Positions 21,801 through 32,609 of a stretch of DNA of 64,000 nt are shown piece by piece. A program made the position numbers and the translations under genes. The notes under the pieces were generated by a model. That model made no database searches and was not told where the DNA came from. It saw only the letters and a program-made list of their open reading frames with translations. Location of the stretch: the NCBI GenBank assembly GCA_015501075.1, contig JADNYJ010000193.1:1-64000 (forward strand). Reading direction: 5' to 3'. Source of the stretch: Gymnopilus junonius. Its lineage: Eukaryota; Basidiomycota; Agaricomycetes; Agaricales; Galerinaceae. Numbering within the stretch: position 1 is the first letter of the stretch; every line of letters begins with the position of its first letter.

Positions 21801-22190
21801 GTTGGGCAACTGTTGGAGCAACTGTTGGGGAAATTGTTGAGGCAACTCTTGGAGAAACTGTTGAGGCAACTCTTGGGGAAACTGTTAGGGCAACTGTTGA
21901 GGAAATTGTTGAGGCAACTGTTAAGGAAACTGTTGGAGAAATTGTTGAGGAAACTGTTGAGGCAATTCTTAGAGAAACTGTTAGGGCAACTGTTGAGGAA
22001 ATTGTTGAGGCAACTCTTGGAGAAACTGTTGAGACAACTCTTGGGGAAACTCTTGGGGCAACTGTTGAGGAAATTGTTGAGGCAACTGTTGAGGAAACTG
22101 TTGGAGAAATTGTTTAGTCAACTATTAGAGAAATTGTTGAGAAAACTGTCTATTCAATTGTTTGGAAAATTGTTTCTCAGAAAATTCTTT
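21801..22190. repeat. 12-bp minisatellite array 2, inverted relative to array 1
   Basis: Units such as GTTGAGGCAACT, GTTGAGGAAATT and CTTGGAGAAACT, the reverse complement of array 1 units. The plus strand reads an uninterrupted LL(R/G)(K/Q)LL repeat inside a 167-residue ORF. I regard this as a by-product of the 12-bp period. Confidence 0.9.
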
Positions 22191-22261
22191 AAAAAACTAA
22201 TGAAAAACTCTGTCCTATATCTGTATTTGATAGATATTTGTTCTAAAGATACTTGACTTGT

Positions 22262-22980
22262 TTACCAAACAATTGCTAAATCATTGCTAGTACAATTGCC
22301 CTAAGAATTGCCCAAACAAAGAGTTGCCCAACAATTACCCTAACAATTGCATGAAGAGTTGCTTGAAGAGTTTCTTGAAGAGTTTCCTCCAAGAGTTGCC
22401 TGAGGAAATTCTTGCAAGAGTTTCCTGCAAGAATTTCCTGCAAGAGTTTCCTGCAAGAGTTTCCTGGAAGAATTTCCTGCAAGAGTTTCCTAGAAGAATT
22501 TCCTAGAAGAATTTCCTGCAAGAGTTTCCTGCAAGAATTTCCTGTAAGAGTTGCCTGCAAGAATTTCCTATAAGAGTTGCCTGAAAGAATTTCCTGGAAG
22601 AGTTTTCTGGAAGAATTTCCTGAGGACATTCCTAAACAGTTTCCTGCAAAAGTTGCCTTAGGAATTTCCTGAGGAATTTCCTACAAGAGTTTCCCAAAGA
22701 ATTTTCTGAATAGTTTTCTGAATAGTTTCCTGAAAGAGTTTTCTGCAAGAATTTTCTCAAGAGTTTCTTTGAAGAATTTCCTGAACAGTTTCCTGGAAGA
22801 ATTTTCTGCACAGTTTCCTAGAAGAATTTCCCACACAGTTTCCTGAAGAATTTTCCAAAGAATTTCCTAAACAGTTTTCTGAATAGTTGATACTCAACTT
22901 GAAATTTCACATATAGTTTCCTGAAAAGAATTTCTCTAAACAGTTTTCTACAAGAATTTCCTAATCAACTTTCTGCAAAA
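22262..22980. repeat. 13-bp minisatellite array 3 (CCTGCAAGAGTTT family)
   Basis: The best preserved part (about 22380-22640) is made of the 13-bp unit CCTGCAAGAGTTT or CCTGCAAGAATTT. Three units equal 39 bp, so the minus strand shows a 13-residue repeat of the type GNSCRKLLQEILA. After 22640 the array decays into variants (TTTCCTGAAGAATTTTC, CTGAATAGTTT). Confidence 0.85.
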
Positions 22981-23009
22981 GCTTGTTTTTCTGCTCTATG
23001 CTACAAACA

Positions 23010-23300
23010 TTTATCCCAACAATTGCTAGAAGAATCGCCCCAACAATTGCCAAAAGAATCACCCCAACAATTGCCCCAACAATTGCCCCAACAATTGCCA
23101 GAAGAATTGCCCTAACAATTGCCCCAACAATTGCCAGAAGAATTGCCCTAACAATTGCCCCAACAATTGCCAGAAGAATCACCAGAAGAATTGCCCCAAC
23201 AATTGCCCCAACAATTGCCAGAAGAATCACCCCAACAATTGCCAAAGAATTGCCCCAACAATTGCCAGAAGAGTTGCCAGAAGAGTTGCCAGGATGGTGT
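23010..23300. repeat. 12-bp minisatellite array 4 (CCCCAACAATTG family)
   Basis: Alternating 12-bp units CCCCAACAATTG, CCAGAAGAATTG and CCAGAAGAATCA. The plus strand reads APTIARRI-type repeats; the minus strand gives a hydrophobic LLAIVGAI repeat. Both frames are open because of the 12-bp period. Confidence 0.9.
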
Positions 23301-23404
23301 GACATGACAGAAAATATTCATTTTAAACACAGGAAACAGTTGCCAGAAATTCTCTCAAAAGAAACAGTTTTACTCCAGGAAACTCTCCTAAAAACTGTTT
23401 CCTA

Positions 23405-23476
23405 GGGCCTCCAAGGCTAATAGTTCGACATGCAAAAATTAGCCTTAGAGGCCCCCCAAAAGGGTGTCCTGAAGTG
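23405..23476 (+). other. 17-bp stem-loop plus conserved 19-mer, module 2
   Basis: GGGCCTCCAAGGCTAAT (23405-23421) pairs with ATTAGCCTTAGAGGCCC (23438-23454) with one mismatch across a 16-nt loop. The 19-mer AAAAGGGTGTCCTGAAGTG (23458-23476) follows three nucleotides later. Relative to module 1 the stem is largely rewritten while pairing is kept. The downstream motif is conserved, and the loops share TTC(G/TA)ACAT. Confidence 0.7.
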
Positions 23477-23660
23477 TAAAAGTATGCAAAAAGAAGGGAA
23501 CATATACCCTCCTGGTACAGCCACCAATAGAGATCACCGGCATAAATTAGACATAACCAGATTCACTCCAAATTTGTCTATGGCCTCTAGTGACCACGTG
23601 GCTGAGTACCCATACAATCCCAATATGGGAGCGGAAGGGGGAGCACATTGGCATGCCTAT

Positions 23661-24458
23661 TTACTTTCTAAGGCAATTTCCGATAGTGCACTTCCAGATC
23701 CATTGAATGTCTGAAATTGGACTAGTATCATTATCATCTGGGACATTGACAATGGATCCCACATTCAGTGCTGTGGCTTCCTCCTCAGCAATGCTCTCCA
23801 TGTCAATAAATATGTTGCCAGGGCCGGCAAATTCTCCTTCATCAGTGGACTCTGACTCATCTCCATTGAAGGGGCTGTTCTCATTCTCTCTGCTGGAAAT
23901 GACATCGCCAGGTGCTGCAAACTCACCATCACTGTCATCTGCATGATGGACATCAGAGAGTCCTGCGGCAATGCCCTGCATATTGACAAATATGTCCCAA
24001 GGCCCAGCAAATCCTTCTTCATCCATAGAGCCATCTCCCTCAAAGTGACCATCACCATCCTGTCCAGTAAAAATATCCCCAGGACCTGCAAATTCATCAT
24101 CACCTTCACCATTACTACCCATCAGTACATCAGGGCATCCTGTGGGAGAATGCACAGGAGGATTGCCAGGATCAGGACTGTCCTCGTCATTATCGCCATC
24201 TTCATTTTCTGCATTACTTGACAAAGGAGTATCCCCTGGTAAGTAACTGGAAGGGATTTGATTCAATTGTGTGGGAAGAGGAGGAAGCAATGTCCCGTGG
24301 GACACTGCTATGTTGCCTGGAAGCATCAGAGGCAGTATTTCTTCTACTGCCAGAGGAGATGGTATGACATGAGGTTTGGGAAGGGGGGATCCAATCAGGC
24401 AGAAACATTGGTGATGTTTGAAAAGATGCTGGAACCCACCCTGTCTGACCACTGTCAT
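23661..24458 (-). CDS. Acidic repeat protein with FAGPGDIF motifs, hypothetical
   Basis: A 265-residue ORF. The N-terminal half is Pro/Ser/Asn-rich. The C-terminal half holds three to four degenerate repeats of about 45 residues beginning (E/G)FA(G/A)P(G/W)DIF and rich in Asp, Glu and Gly (DDEFAGPGDIF, EEGFAGPWDIF, GEFAAPGDV, GEFAGPGNIF). The same motif occurs in the plus-strand ORF at 2677-2892. No known fold is recognised. It lies downstream of minus-strand exons at 24508-25319 and may be their continuation. The ORF is open throughout, which is rare in this part of the window. Confidence 0.5.
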   Translation of the reverse strand: MTVVRQGGFQHLFKHHQCFCLIGSPLPKPHVIPSPLAVEEILPLMLPGNIAVSHGTLLPPLPTQLNQIPSSYLPGDTPLSSNAENEDGDNDEDSPDPGNPPVHSPTGCPDVLMGSNGEGDDEFAGPGDIFTGQDGDGHFEGDGSMDEEGFAGPWDIFVNMQGIAAGLSDVHHADDSDGEFAAPGDVISSRENENSPFNGDESESTDEGEFAGPGNIFIDMESIAEEEATALNVGSIVNVPDDNDTSPISDIQWIWKCTIGNCLRK

Positions 24459-24507
24459 CTTGCATGATGTGATATCCTGAATGCAACAGCTGATTTGGGC
24501 CTGGGCC

Positions 24508-25319
24508 CTATTTCATCAGCTCTTCAATATTGTCCTGTGTGAGGTCAATGCCCACTGTCCACTGCGGCATTGTCCTAAGTTGGTCCTGCATTTGCTTCAG
24601 CAGTTCCAATTCAGCTGCCACATTGGCTTGAACTTGTTTCACTGCAATCTTCACTTGATTGCATTCCAGACCACCACAAGTCTTCTGTGATGATCCCTCT
24701 ATCACATTAGAAACTGAGATACCAGGCTGCTCAGTCATCTCCTGCATCTCCTTCTGTACTGCTGGTTCATATAACTTGAAAAATCCCACAGCACAGCATG
24801 CTGCTGAGTCCCAATTTTGTGCAAATGTGTCCTGCACAGATTTGAAGTATCGTATGTGGTTCTCATCTTTGGTGTTAGCTTTGACAGTGAGATTCCAGTT
24901 GTTGATGCAATTGTTGCATGAGACATTCAGCTCATGCATGATCTGGGGAGCGGGCATGGCAGAAACATCATGTGGGATGCATGTTTGGCATGGATAGAGA
25001 TTGTTAGCACCTCTACAGCTACTCTCTCATTCTCTTCTGACAATGTTTTCTGTTTCTGCAAGCATGTTTCTTCTTCCTGATGAATCTCAAGGCACTTCAT
25101 GATGCTGGTGGGTCCCACAAGATCATCAGAGAAGGGCATATGTTTCTGCCACCACCAGTCCTTGTGGTACTTGCCTGGAATCAGTTTATCGACACCAGCT
25201 CCCCCATCAATGTAGATCTTAAGTGATCTTGTAAAGACTGGAAGGTTTTGATCCCCATTATCATTCTGGTATAGGTCTGCTGCAAGGATACAGATGATCT
25301 GCAGGATGTCAATGTCCAT
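24508..25319 (-). pseudogene. Hypothetical protein exons, family not recognised
   Basis: Two overlapping frames give ADLYQNDNGDQNLPVFTRSL and KYHKDWWWQKHMPF, then HELNVSCNNCINNWNLTVKA, FAQNWDSAACCAVGFFKLYE and QDQLRTMPQWTVGIDLTQDN. An intron or frameshift near 24950-24990 separates them. A CX2C pair and a Trp-rich block suggest a real protein. It lies just downstream of the KDZ remnant and upstream of the acidic ORF on the same strand. I cannot assign a function. Confidence 0.4.
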
Positions 25320-25639
25320 CCCAATTCCAGCTGCTAAACCTATGAGAGATTAGGAATAGGACTTATGATGGAAAGAATTAAAACTGTAATATGGTTGAAT
25401 TGGTAGATATGTATGACTTCTGCCAGTAAGCTTTTGAAAAACCAAGGAGGTAAATCATTCCTGTCCATGAATCAAACAGAATGGCCCAGAAGCAGTCCCA
25501 AGATAGTTTATTTTTTTTGAATTTTTTGATGCTCATGGTAGCATGCCATGGAGTAAGATCAAATGGGTGGAAAACAGAAATTGACTTTAACATTGGTGGA
25601 GATATAGTAACAGAACAAGAGACAAAGATAGTCATCAAT

Positions 25640-27170
25640 GATCATTGATAAGAAAAAAAGGGTTATGTAAAAAGGTCCCATGATGTTTATTTGTCCTGTG
25701 CAACTTGGAATTGACCCCACTGAATGCATCTGTGGCTTGCTGTGCAAATGCCAACCAGGTGGACTGTTGGTGAGCTGCATATGTGATTGCTCCAGCATGC
25801 CATCCACTTTGTAGCTTTAATGCTCCCTCATGATCTCCAAACCTAAATGAAGGTTGGGGATGTTGTCCCACAGGTGGGACCACTTATCATCCATAAAGTT
25901 GAAGTACTGCACAATCCAGGTCATCTCATAATCCATGAGTATGGATTCTTCTCTCCAACAGTGAAATTGAGCCCTTTCATGAAGCCAATGTACATGTTGA
26001 CTGTACCACATTTAAACAATAATAAAGACAGGAAGAATGATGGAACACTCACACTCAGTCCTGCTTGTGGAGATTCAGCAAAGTCCAAACCAACCTGCCA
26101 GATCCATCCAATTTTTGCAGTAGTGGAGCCAGGTAATTTGGAGTCAAAACTGCTGTGCTAGCTTTTAGATCTGCTTTCTCAAGTTTTTGGTACCACACAG
26201 TGTGGGACATATCATTTTCAAGTGGGACATTGCATCACAGCACTGATTATACTGTCGCACTAAATCTGTGGTGTGTACTGCTTGCTTAATCACTTTGGCT
26301 CTAGTACATGTTTTTACTGCTTTGTATGGTGTGCCCTGAATTACATGAGAATAAAGGAATGACTGATTGGCAATTGTCTCCCTGATTTTGGCTAATAGCT
26401 CATCGGCACATTTTCAGCAAAGTTCTAGTTCTGTGTCCCGATCCGTGGCACTTGGGTTATTTTGGCAGGATGGTAAAGGAAGTACCTGCTGCTCAATTGG
26501 AATGGTCTTTGTGCCTTCATCCTCTTCAAGTGTGCTTTCACCCTCTGTGTCTGAGGCATTGCTTGCATCTGAGTCTGAGAAATCCTCATCAAATTTGAGA
26601 ACATCCTCCTACTCTTCTTGTCTGGCAACAGGTCCATTGTTGGTATGTGTGCCAAGTCTTGCAAGGATGGTCCAGAACTGTTGCATTAATGTTGAAATAG
26701 TTTGACATCCTGTTTCAATCATTTGTCTATCCACCTCTGTCAATGCCTTTCCACCCTGCCAAATACAGTCCTGCACTGCCCACCTACTATACGTGTGGTC
26801 ATGGCACTGAGTAAATGAACCTATGGAGAGGTGAAAGTGAACATACTGCTTTTCCTCTATCTCTAGTCCCAGACCAATCCAGCTTTTTCTCGCATAAGTA
26901 TCAACAGGGGTTGACTCGTCTTGTCATTCTGTCACATTTTTGCCAGGCATGTGGGACACCATAATGTCTATCTTCATCTTGTCATTGATATGTTCAAGTT
27001 CAGCTGCCCTAATTTCAGCTTCCCAGGTTGCAAGATTTGCTGCACCTGCATCCCTTGTCAAAGCATTGAAATACTGTTCCATGAGCAGGACCATTTTTTT
27101 GGCCTGGTGGTATAAGCAAATGGTACTTGCCACTGTCCTGTCCCATGGTATCAGCCATACCTCAATGTGA
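25640..27170 (-). pseudogene. KDZ-family transposase C-terminal region (remnant 1)
   Basis: Reading the minus strand from 27170 down: WEAEIRAAELEHINDKM, WIGLGLEIEEKQ, DLVRQYNQCCDAMSHLK, IWQVGLDFAES, HERAQFHCWREESILMDYEM and ITYAAHQQSTWLAFAQQA. These match in order the phrases that close KDZ transposases of Agaricomycetes (GL.LEEQQ, VRQYNELC..M, IWQ, WLRARAQ..RW.EE..L...EM, AYA.RQ..W). Stops and frame changes occur throughout and intron positions are uncertain. The catalytic core expected upstream was not found. A second copy of the same region is at about 32880-34200 (plus). Confidence 0.6.
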
Positions 27171-27942
27171 GATTAAATGTTATGTACTGTTGCCAAGCAT
27201 TTTATGATAATTGCTGTCAGAAGCATGATCATCTAGAATCTCTACACAGTGGGCCAACATTGCTGTATGGGCACTGGCAGATATAGGGTTCAAGGCTGCC
27301 CACAAGGATTCCAGGATTTCTCCCAGGATTATTCCACAATGGCAAATAAAGGTAGTTGCAAAACACCAAAAGCAGACATCCTTGTGACCATGGACATGAA
27401 ACAGGCCAATTGCATGCTCAATGGTCAGTTCTGTGGGTAACTTAACTGAGGTGCCAGTTCAGATAGATCCCATATATGCAACCCAGATCATACACTGCAA
27501 GACCATGTGGATGTCCATCTGAGGTAGCCTGGATGGCCTTGGGATGTGGTGGGCCGGGCGTGGGAAATGGCCTGGCAGAACATCTTTCAGGCCTCTTATC
27601 TGAACTGGGATTAGTATAGACTTAGGTCACTTTGTAATTTCTACATAATGAAAAACTTTACTTGGGGGACATCTTGGCCCAGATATTTTATCTACATCTG
27701 GGCTCACAATCAGGGGATGTCAGCTTGTATGACCTGCGGTCATTCACTTAGATATCCTTGGGTCATTCAAGACCTGTATTGGCTGATTGCTGCCTATAAG
27801 CTGATTTGTATAACTCAGTATTCCTTGCTCAGGCATCAGAAACAGTATTGAGAAAAGAAAGAGTATTATAGGTTAAATGTGATAAAATTAGTCATATATT
27901 TACTATCAAAATGATACAGATTCATTGTCAATGGCTTCTTAT

Positions 27943-28500
27943 CTATTCAACCTCCTGCTCATCACCATCCTGATAGTCTTCAGCTCCCTGCTCAGGCATC
28001 ACTCCCTCAGGATACTCCTCCTTGTCCAATCCCCTCTTCCACTTTTTGTTCTTTCCCTGGATGTATGTAAGAGGCATGTTTTGCAATAGTCTGCTGCCAT
28101 TTTTTGATGTCTTTGGGTTCAGTGACAGTGTGGGACATGTCTTTGGGCTTGCCATATTTCAATTTGTCAGCATTATAGATGTGCAGATATGCTCTGGTAA
28201 TGCCACATAAATGTGGAGAAGTGCATGAAAGGAAAAATCAACTCACCCCGAGATCTGAACCACTGTCTTATACTTTTCTGCTATCCTATCCATGGCATGG
28301 TCAACCTCCACCCAGAAATTTGCCTCAGACATGGTTTCTGCAAACTGATCTATGGCCCAATGCTGTTATAACAAATATGAGCATTGAGGAGCAAAGAATA
28401 AGAATGTTAACTTGCCAAATATGCAAAGCAGATGTAGTGATAGAGAGTCACCTAAATTGGTAACTTGCCTATCAGAGCATGTGCCAAGTTGGCCACATTT
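27943..28500 (-). pseudogene. Hypothetical exons, unrecognised basidiomycete-type gene
   Basis: Minus-strand pieces read ANVANLAHALIGKL-like (about 28470-28500), SVCRNHV/QFAETMSEANFWVEVDHAMD (about 28290-28350) and KYGKPKDMSHTVTEPKDIKK (about 28060-28140), then an acidic tail ending at 27943. Frames change between pieces, compatible with short introns or decay. I do not recognise a domain. Confidence 0.4.
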
Positions 28501-28559
28501 GTGATATCAGAATCAGGGAGTAAGGATGCCTTGAGCTATGGAAATTAGCAGTTCATACC

Positions 28560-29130
28560 AACTGTGTGGTTCTGTCATCATGTCCCACAGCCCCATGTCC
28601 TGCACCACCTCAATTTCCCTACATGTCAAATGTGTTCTGTGCCCCTACCATCCCCTTTCACCTATCTGCTTACCCATCCATGTTGTCCTGTAAGACATTG
28701 TCCTGCTGTCCCTCTAACCCCCAGACCCACAGTAGGCTCATTAGTCCCCTGATCCTATCTGTGTGTCCTGATTTTGTCTAATTTTGGTCCTGCTCTATTA
28801 TGTCCCACTTCCCCACTTCCCCCCTACCTCCTACACTGCCCCTGCACTTCCCTCAAGCTATCTATTGCTCTATACTGCATCCTGATACTGTTCTACTCAC
28901 TCCTGCCCATATCTAATGCTATTGCACCACCTGTCCCACAAACATCTAGTAGGTGCCTTTGTCCCACACCCTCTAACCAATTGTCCCACCTCCTATACAC
29001 TCTCTGCCAACATTGTTCCACTGTAAAATACCATCCCCTACCCCATCCACTTGACCCCCCAGCTGTCCCACCCAGCTGCCCCAGTCAATATCCTAGGCCA
29101 GGACCCATTTTGCCTGGGACCATATGATAT
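28560..29130. repeat. Pyrimidine-rich low-complexity tract
   Basis: Nearly 600 bp with strong C/T bias on the plus strand and frequent TGTCCC, CCCAC and CCTGC words. It resembles 3958-4257 in composition rather than alignment. ORFs here are low-complexity shadows. Confidence 0.6.
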
Positions 29131-29221
29131 GCTACATTGTATAAGCCTGTTCTAACATGTAACACATAACATTGTAGTTACCCTACCTGTCCTATATAGG
29201 GTTTTCAAGACCCATGGTGAA

Positions 29222-30180
29222 ATGTACCTCAAAAAGTACAAGGAGTTGGAGATCGAGCCCTGCCCAGCAGCTCTGCCATGTGAAGAAGAACTGCTTGAGT
29301 CTGCTTTGACTCAGAAAAATCTTGACGCCTTTGTCAAGTCTGTTCCAAAGTGGTCAAAAGAAGGACTTCTGGAACATATCATCGATTTTGTTGTGTCAGA
29401 TGATCACATTTGTCTTTCGATCCTAAATATTTTTGATGGTCACTTATGGTCTCTTAGCCATTTAGAATTGTCAAGAAGAAGTCCTTCTGGGCACTCCTGA
29501 CATTTCAGCACCTGGCAATGAATGACAGCAATATTCTCCATCACACCAAGCTTCATGAAGAGATTGTCCATAAAGCTGAAGTTGCCATTGAGCACCTCAA
29601 GCAGCACTTCAAGGTCAGCTTTCTCCATTCATTATCTTGGATACAACTGACATATCTTTGAACAGACAATTCCAGGCAAAATTTTGATCACATTCGACAC
29701 ATGGACTTCAAAATCCTATGATCCTTTCCTCACCATAACTGCCCATTATATTGAAGCACCTAAGGATCAACCATGGGAGTGGTAGCTCAAAAGCAAGATC
29801 CTCACTTTTGAGAAAATAAAAGGACAGCATACCGGTGTGAATATAGCAACCATGATCTCTGATGTCCTCAATAGATATGAAATCAATGATAAGGTTTTTT
29901 ATACTTTATTTTGAAGTTTAGCTCTGCCCACTAACATGACATGATGAAGCTCAGATGGGCTACCACAGATAATGCTAACTCCAATGATAAGGCCTTATGC
30001 ATCCTCAACAAGAAGTTAAACAGCACCAGTGTATTCCTCAAGAAGTGAAGAGCAAGAGATTGTCACATATGGTGAGTTTATTGACCTTCTTGTATAAAAT
30101 CATGACTGATGACTTTCAGGTGCATGGAGCATACCATTTACCTTGCAGCAGGTGACTTCATCAAAGCGAGGTCTTTACAC
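29222..30180 (+). pseudogene. hAT-superfamily transposase, N-terminal two thirds, decayed
   Basis: Pieces in order: KWSKEGLLEHIIDFVVSDD, then ILHHTKLHEEIVHKAEVAIE, then ILITFDTWTSKSYDPFLTIT with the first catalytic Asp in TFDxWTS, then GQHTGVNIATMISDVLNRYE, WATTDNANSNDKAL with the second Asp region, and CMEHTIYLAAGDFIKA. Introns fit at 29614-29665, from 29894 to about 29949, and at 30072-30119. Several stops are present. The coding homology stops at about 30175, where the TTACACT inverted-repeat element begins. The hAT dimerisation region is missing. Confidence 0.75.
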
Positions 30181-30368
30181 TGCCTCATGTATACTGATCA
30201 GAACCACTCAGAAATTTCACTTTTCTGAGCAGTTCTGAGCAGAATCATGACTCTCACTCCCCTGCCAAATGGCTGAAGAAAATGCTCAAATTGCCTAAGC
30301 AATTCTGATCAGAATCAATCAGAAAAGTCAGAACTGATCAGATAACTCAGAAACTGAGCTCCAATTTA

Positions 30369-31761
30369 CAGTCGGCACCTTCATAACCCATACCTGTCCA
30401 TGGACCACCTGGCCTATGGGTTATCAGAGGTTATGGGCTAGCAGAACTGTGCTAAAAATAGGTCACCTGATTTCAAAAGTTTTACAGGCCAAATATCATC
30501 GATTTAAGCATCTCTGAGGCATAGGATGATAGAATCAGTATGCCAACCCTGATGTTTCTTGTTTTCTGACCCAGTCATCAACCATGAGCAGTATGGGTCA
30601 AGGGGCAGTCAACTGAACAGTTTCCAAAATTGGGTACCTGGAGGTGGGTTGTGGGAGACACTTTATTTTAAGATCAACCCATGACACCACAATGTCATAC
30701 ATCATCTAAGTGAACTTGCTCGTTGTCAGCTCTCTAGTTTAAAGGGGCTGCCTGAGCTCTGTATAATTCATGCCACTATCGGGGCCTTCTTTAAATGACC
30801 AAATCTGTCTCTCCAGTTATGCAACCAGTTCAAATTGAGGTTGAGCCCAGTATTGAGCTCACAACTAGCATCAATGTGAACACAGGAAGCACCTAGTTTG
30901 TTGCGATTTCTGCCAATCATCAGTGACCTTAACAAAGACTGCACACCCATACAACATTAACATTTTGAAGCTCCGGGAGCACTGTCATGCAAGGCCAAAT
31001 AGACTTCCTGGTGACCAAAAAACTTATAAATCTACCAATTGTCCCACCACAGATGCTCATTGACATATTTATTTCTCATGTTGAGGAATCCTGACTTGGA
31101 ATTCAGGAGCAGGTCACCATACAACATCGACAGGAGAACAACTTGCCAGGGGGTGGTGATATACCTTGGATGTAAAAAGAGATTGAGCAGGGCAGCACCA
31201 CAAAAGGGCCAGAGCTGAGACACTGTCAGTGGTAGAGCCTTTGGGGAAGAGGCATAAAGATTGAATACGGGTGGATGTTGGCTAGATAATGAAAATAAAA
31301 TGACATATCATGGCATCATCTGTCTAAAATAACACTTCTCTCATGACCACCTCTGGGTACCTGATTTTGGAAATAGCTCGGTTGACCACCCCTTGGTATG
31401 GGTGGTATCCAAAGAGGCTTATGTTATTCCTTCAAAATGGATCAGGTGATGGCGAAGTATGAAAATCAAGGTCGAATCATGTGATAACTCTTGATTTATT
31501 GCAGATTCAGGGCCAATTACACATTTGACTGTGATACAGTGCCTGATCTGGAGGTAAAATCAAGCAAATGCCCCTCCTCTCACCTAATTTGGCCTGTCAT
31601 ACCTATGGGTTATTGCATGGAAAGGGTATGGATTATGGGTTATTGCAGACCTATAGGTTATGGGTTGGATTTCCCCACCCACTGAATTGGTGGACCCAAA
31701 ATCCTATGGGGTACAAGGGGTTATGGGTTATGACAGGCATGGGATAAGAGGGTGCCAACTG
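30369..31761. mobile_element. TA-flanked TIR element, 1393 bp (Tc1/mariner-like, non-autonomous)
   Basis: The left end is CAGTCGGCACCTTCATAACC (30369) preceded by TA. The right end is GGTGCCAACTG (31751-31761) followed by TA. The terminal repeats align as CAGTYGGCACC, then ATAACCCATA..CCTG further in. CAGT ends with a duplicated TA are typical of Tc1/mariner elements. Inside is a second pair of inverted arms at about 30590-30655 and 31335-31410 (core TTTCCAAAAT(T/C)(G/A)GGTACC). No transposase is recognised. Short minus-strand ORFs at 30768-30950 and 31032-31223 have no known domain. Confidence 0.6.
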
Positions 31762-31873
31762 TAGTACTATTTTTCTGAGTGAGACCAGTCAGAACTGCTC
31801 AGAAATATGCTCTGCTGCCTTATATGGTAGGTAGTCACCTGATTATACAAGCACATGATAATAAAATAATACA

Positions 31874-31951
31874 CCTGCTCAGGATTGAACCCAAGACCAC
31901 AAGACAGACCACATGCACAAAAACTGCAATCTACCAACTGCACCACAGGGG
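31874..31951 (-). other. tRNA-like module (A and B box), left arm
   Basis: On the minus strand an A-box-like TGGTGCAGTTGG (31945-31934) is followed by a near-perfect B box GGGTTCAATCC (31892-31882), the layout of a RNA polymerase III internal promoter. A full cloverleaf is not convincing, because the acceptor and T stems pair poorly. It is followed outward by TTATTTTATTAT and CAGGTGACT. A related module in opposite orientation lies at 32610-32700. Confidence 0.55.
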
Positions 31952-32046
31952 AAATTAAACTAAAGTAACATTAGCTGTATATGTACCTCTTCTGATACCA
32001 CCAAGAAACAAACTACAGTTGTGCAACATTCTGTAAGACAAAATAT

Positions 32047-32540
32047 TATGTATTATATATCATTGGAATCGGAAAATTGAGGAGCTTACAAATATGTAAA
32101 ATTTACATAAGTGCATACACTTTTGTAAAGTAAAATACATGTATTTCGCATTTTTAAATAGTTAAATATCGGAATTTCTTTTCACTTTTTATATATTCAT
32201 ACTCGCGCGAAGCACGGCTTTCGAATGGTATATGATACACCATGGAAAAATAAAATTTAAGGCATCTCCACACCACTTTTATATAAATATGGTGCACTTA
32301 CCATAAAGGAATTATTTTCTCATGGTGTATTATATACTGTTCGAAAGCTATAGATCAGAGGAATCCAAATATGTAATATGCATATAAAAATCCTGTGATA
32401 TTTTGGTTGAAAAAGATGAAAAATGTGTTTGTCTCATGTTAAAAGGTGATGCACTTACATAAGAATATCATATTCAGAATCTGCTCTATTTTCCAGTTCT
32501 AATGATATATAATACATGCCCAAAGCCTTCAGAACAATGC
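32047..32540. repeat. AT-rich palindromic core with inverted arms
   Basis: ATGTATTATATATCATTGGA (32048) is repeated inverted at about 32497-32517. GCTTTCGAA..TATATGATACACCATG (32217-32243) is repeated inverted at about 32321-32348. The centre is near 32280. The arms lie between the two outward-facing tRNA-like modules, so the whole block 31795-32790 is a degenerate long palindrome. Confidence 0.65.
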
Positions 32541-32609
32541 ATGTAATAGCCATAGACATCCAACTAGCAGGTGTATATAAGCATATAAATTTTGAGGAAA
32601 AATATATCC

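Noticed and set aside
21753..22256. 167-residue Leu/Arg/Lys repeat ORF
   Set aside because: It lies wholly on the 12-bp minisatellite. The period is a multiple of three, so an open frame is expected by chance; no non-repeat domain is attached.
19123..23300. CRISPR array
   Set aside because: Units are contiguous 12-13-bp repeats without unique spacers, in a eukaryotic genome.
22961..23405. Hydrophobic (minus) and PTIARRI-type (plus) repeat ORFs, membrane-protein-like
   Set aside because: Both strands of the same 12-bp array are open at once, which points to repeat periodicity and not coding.
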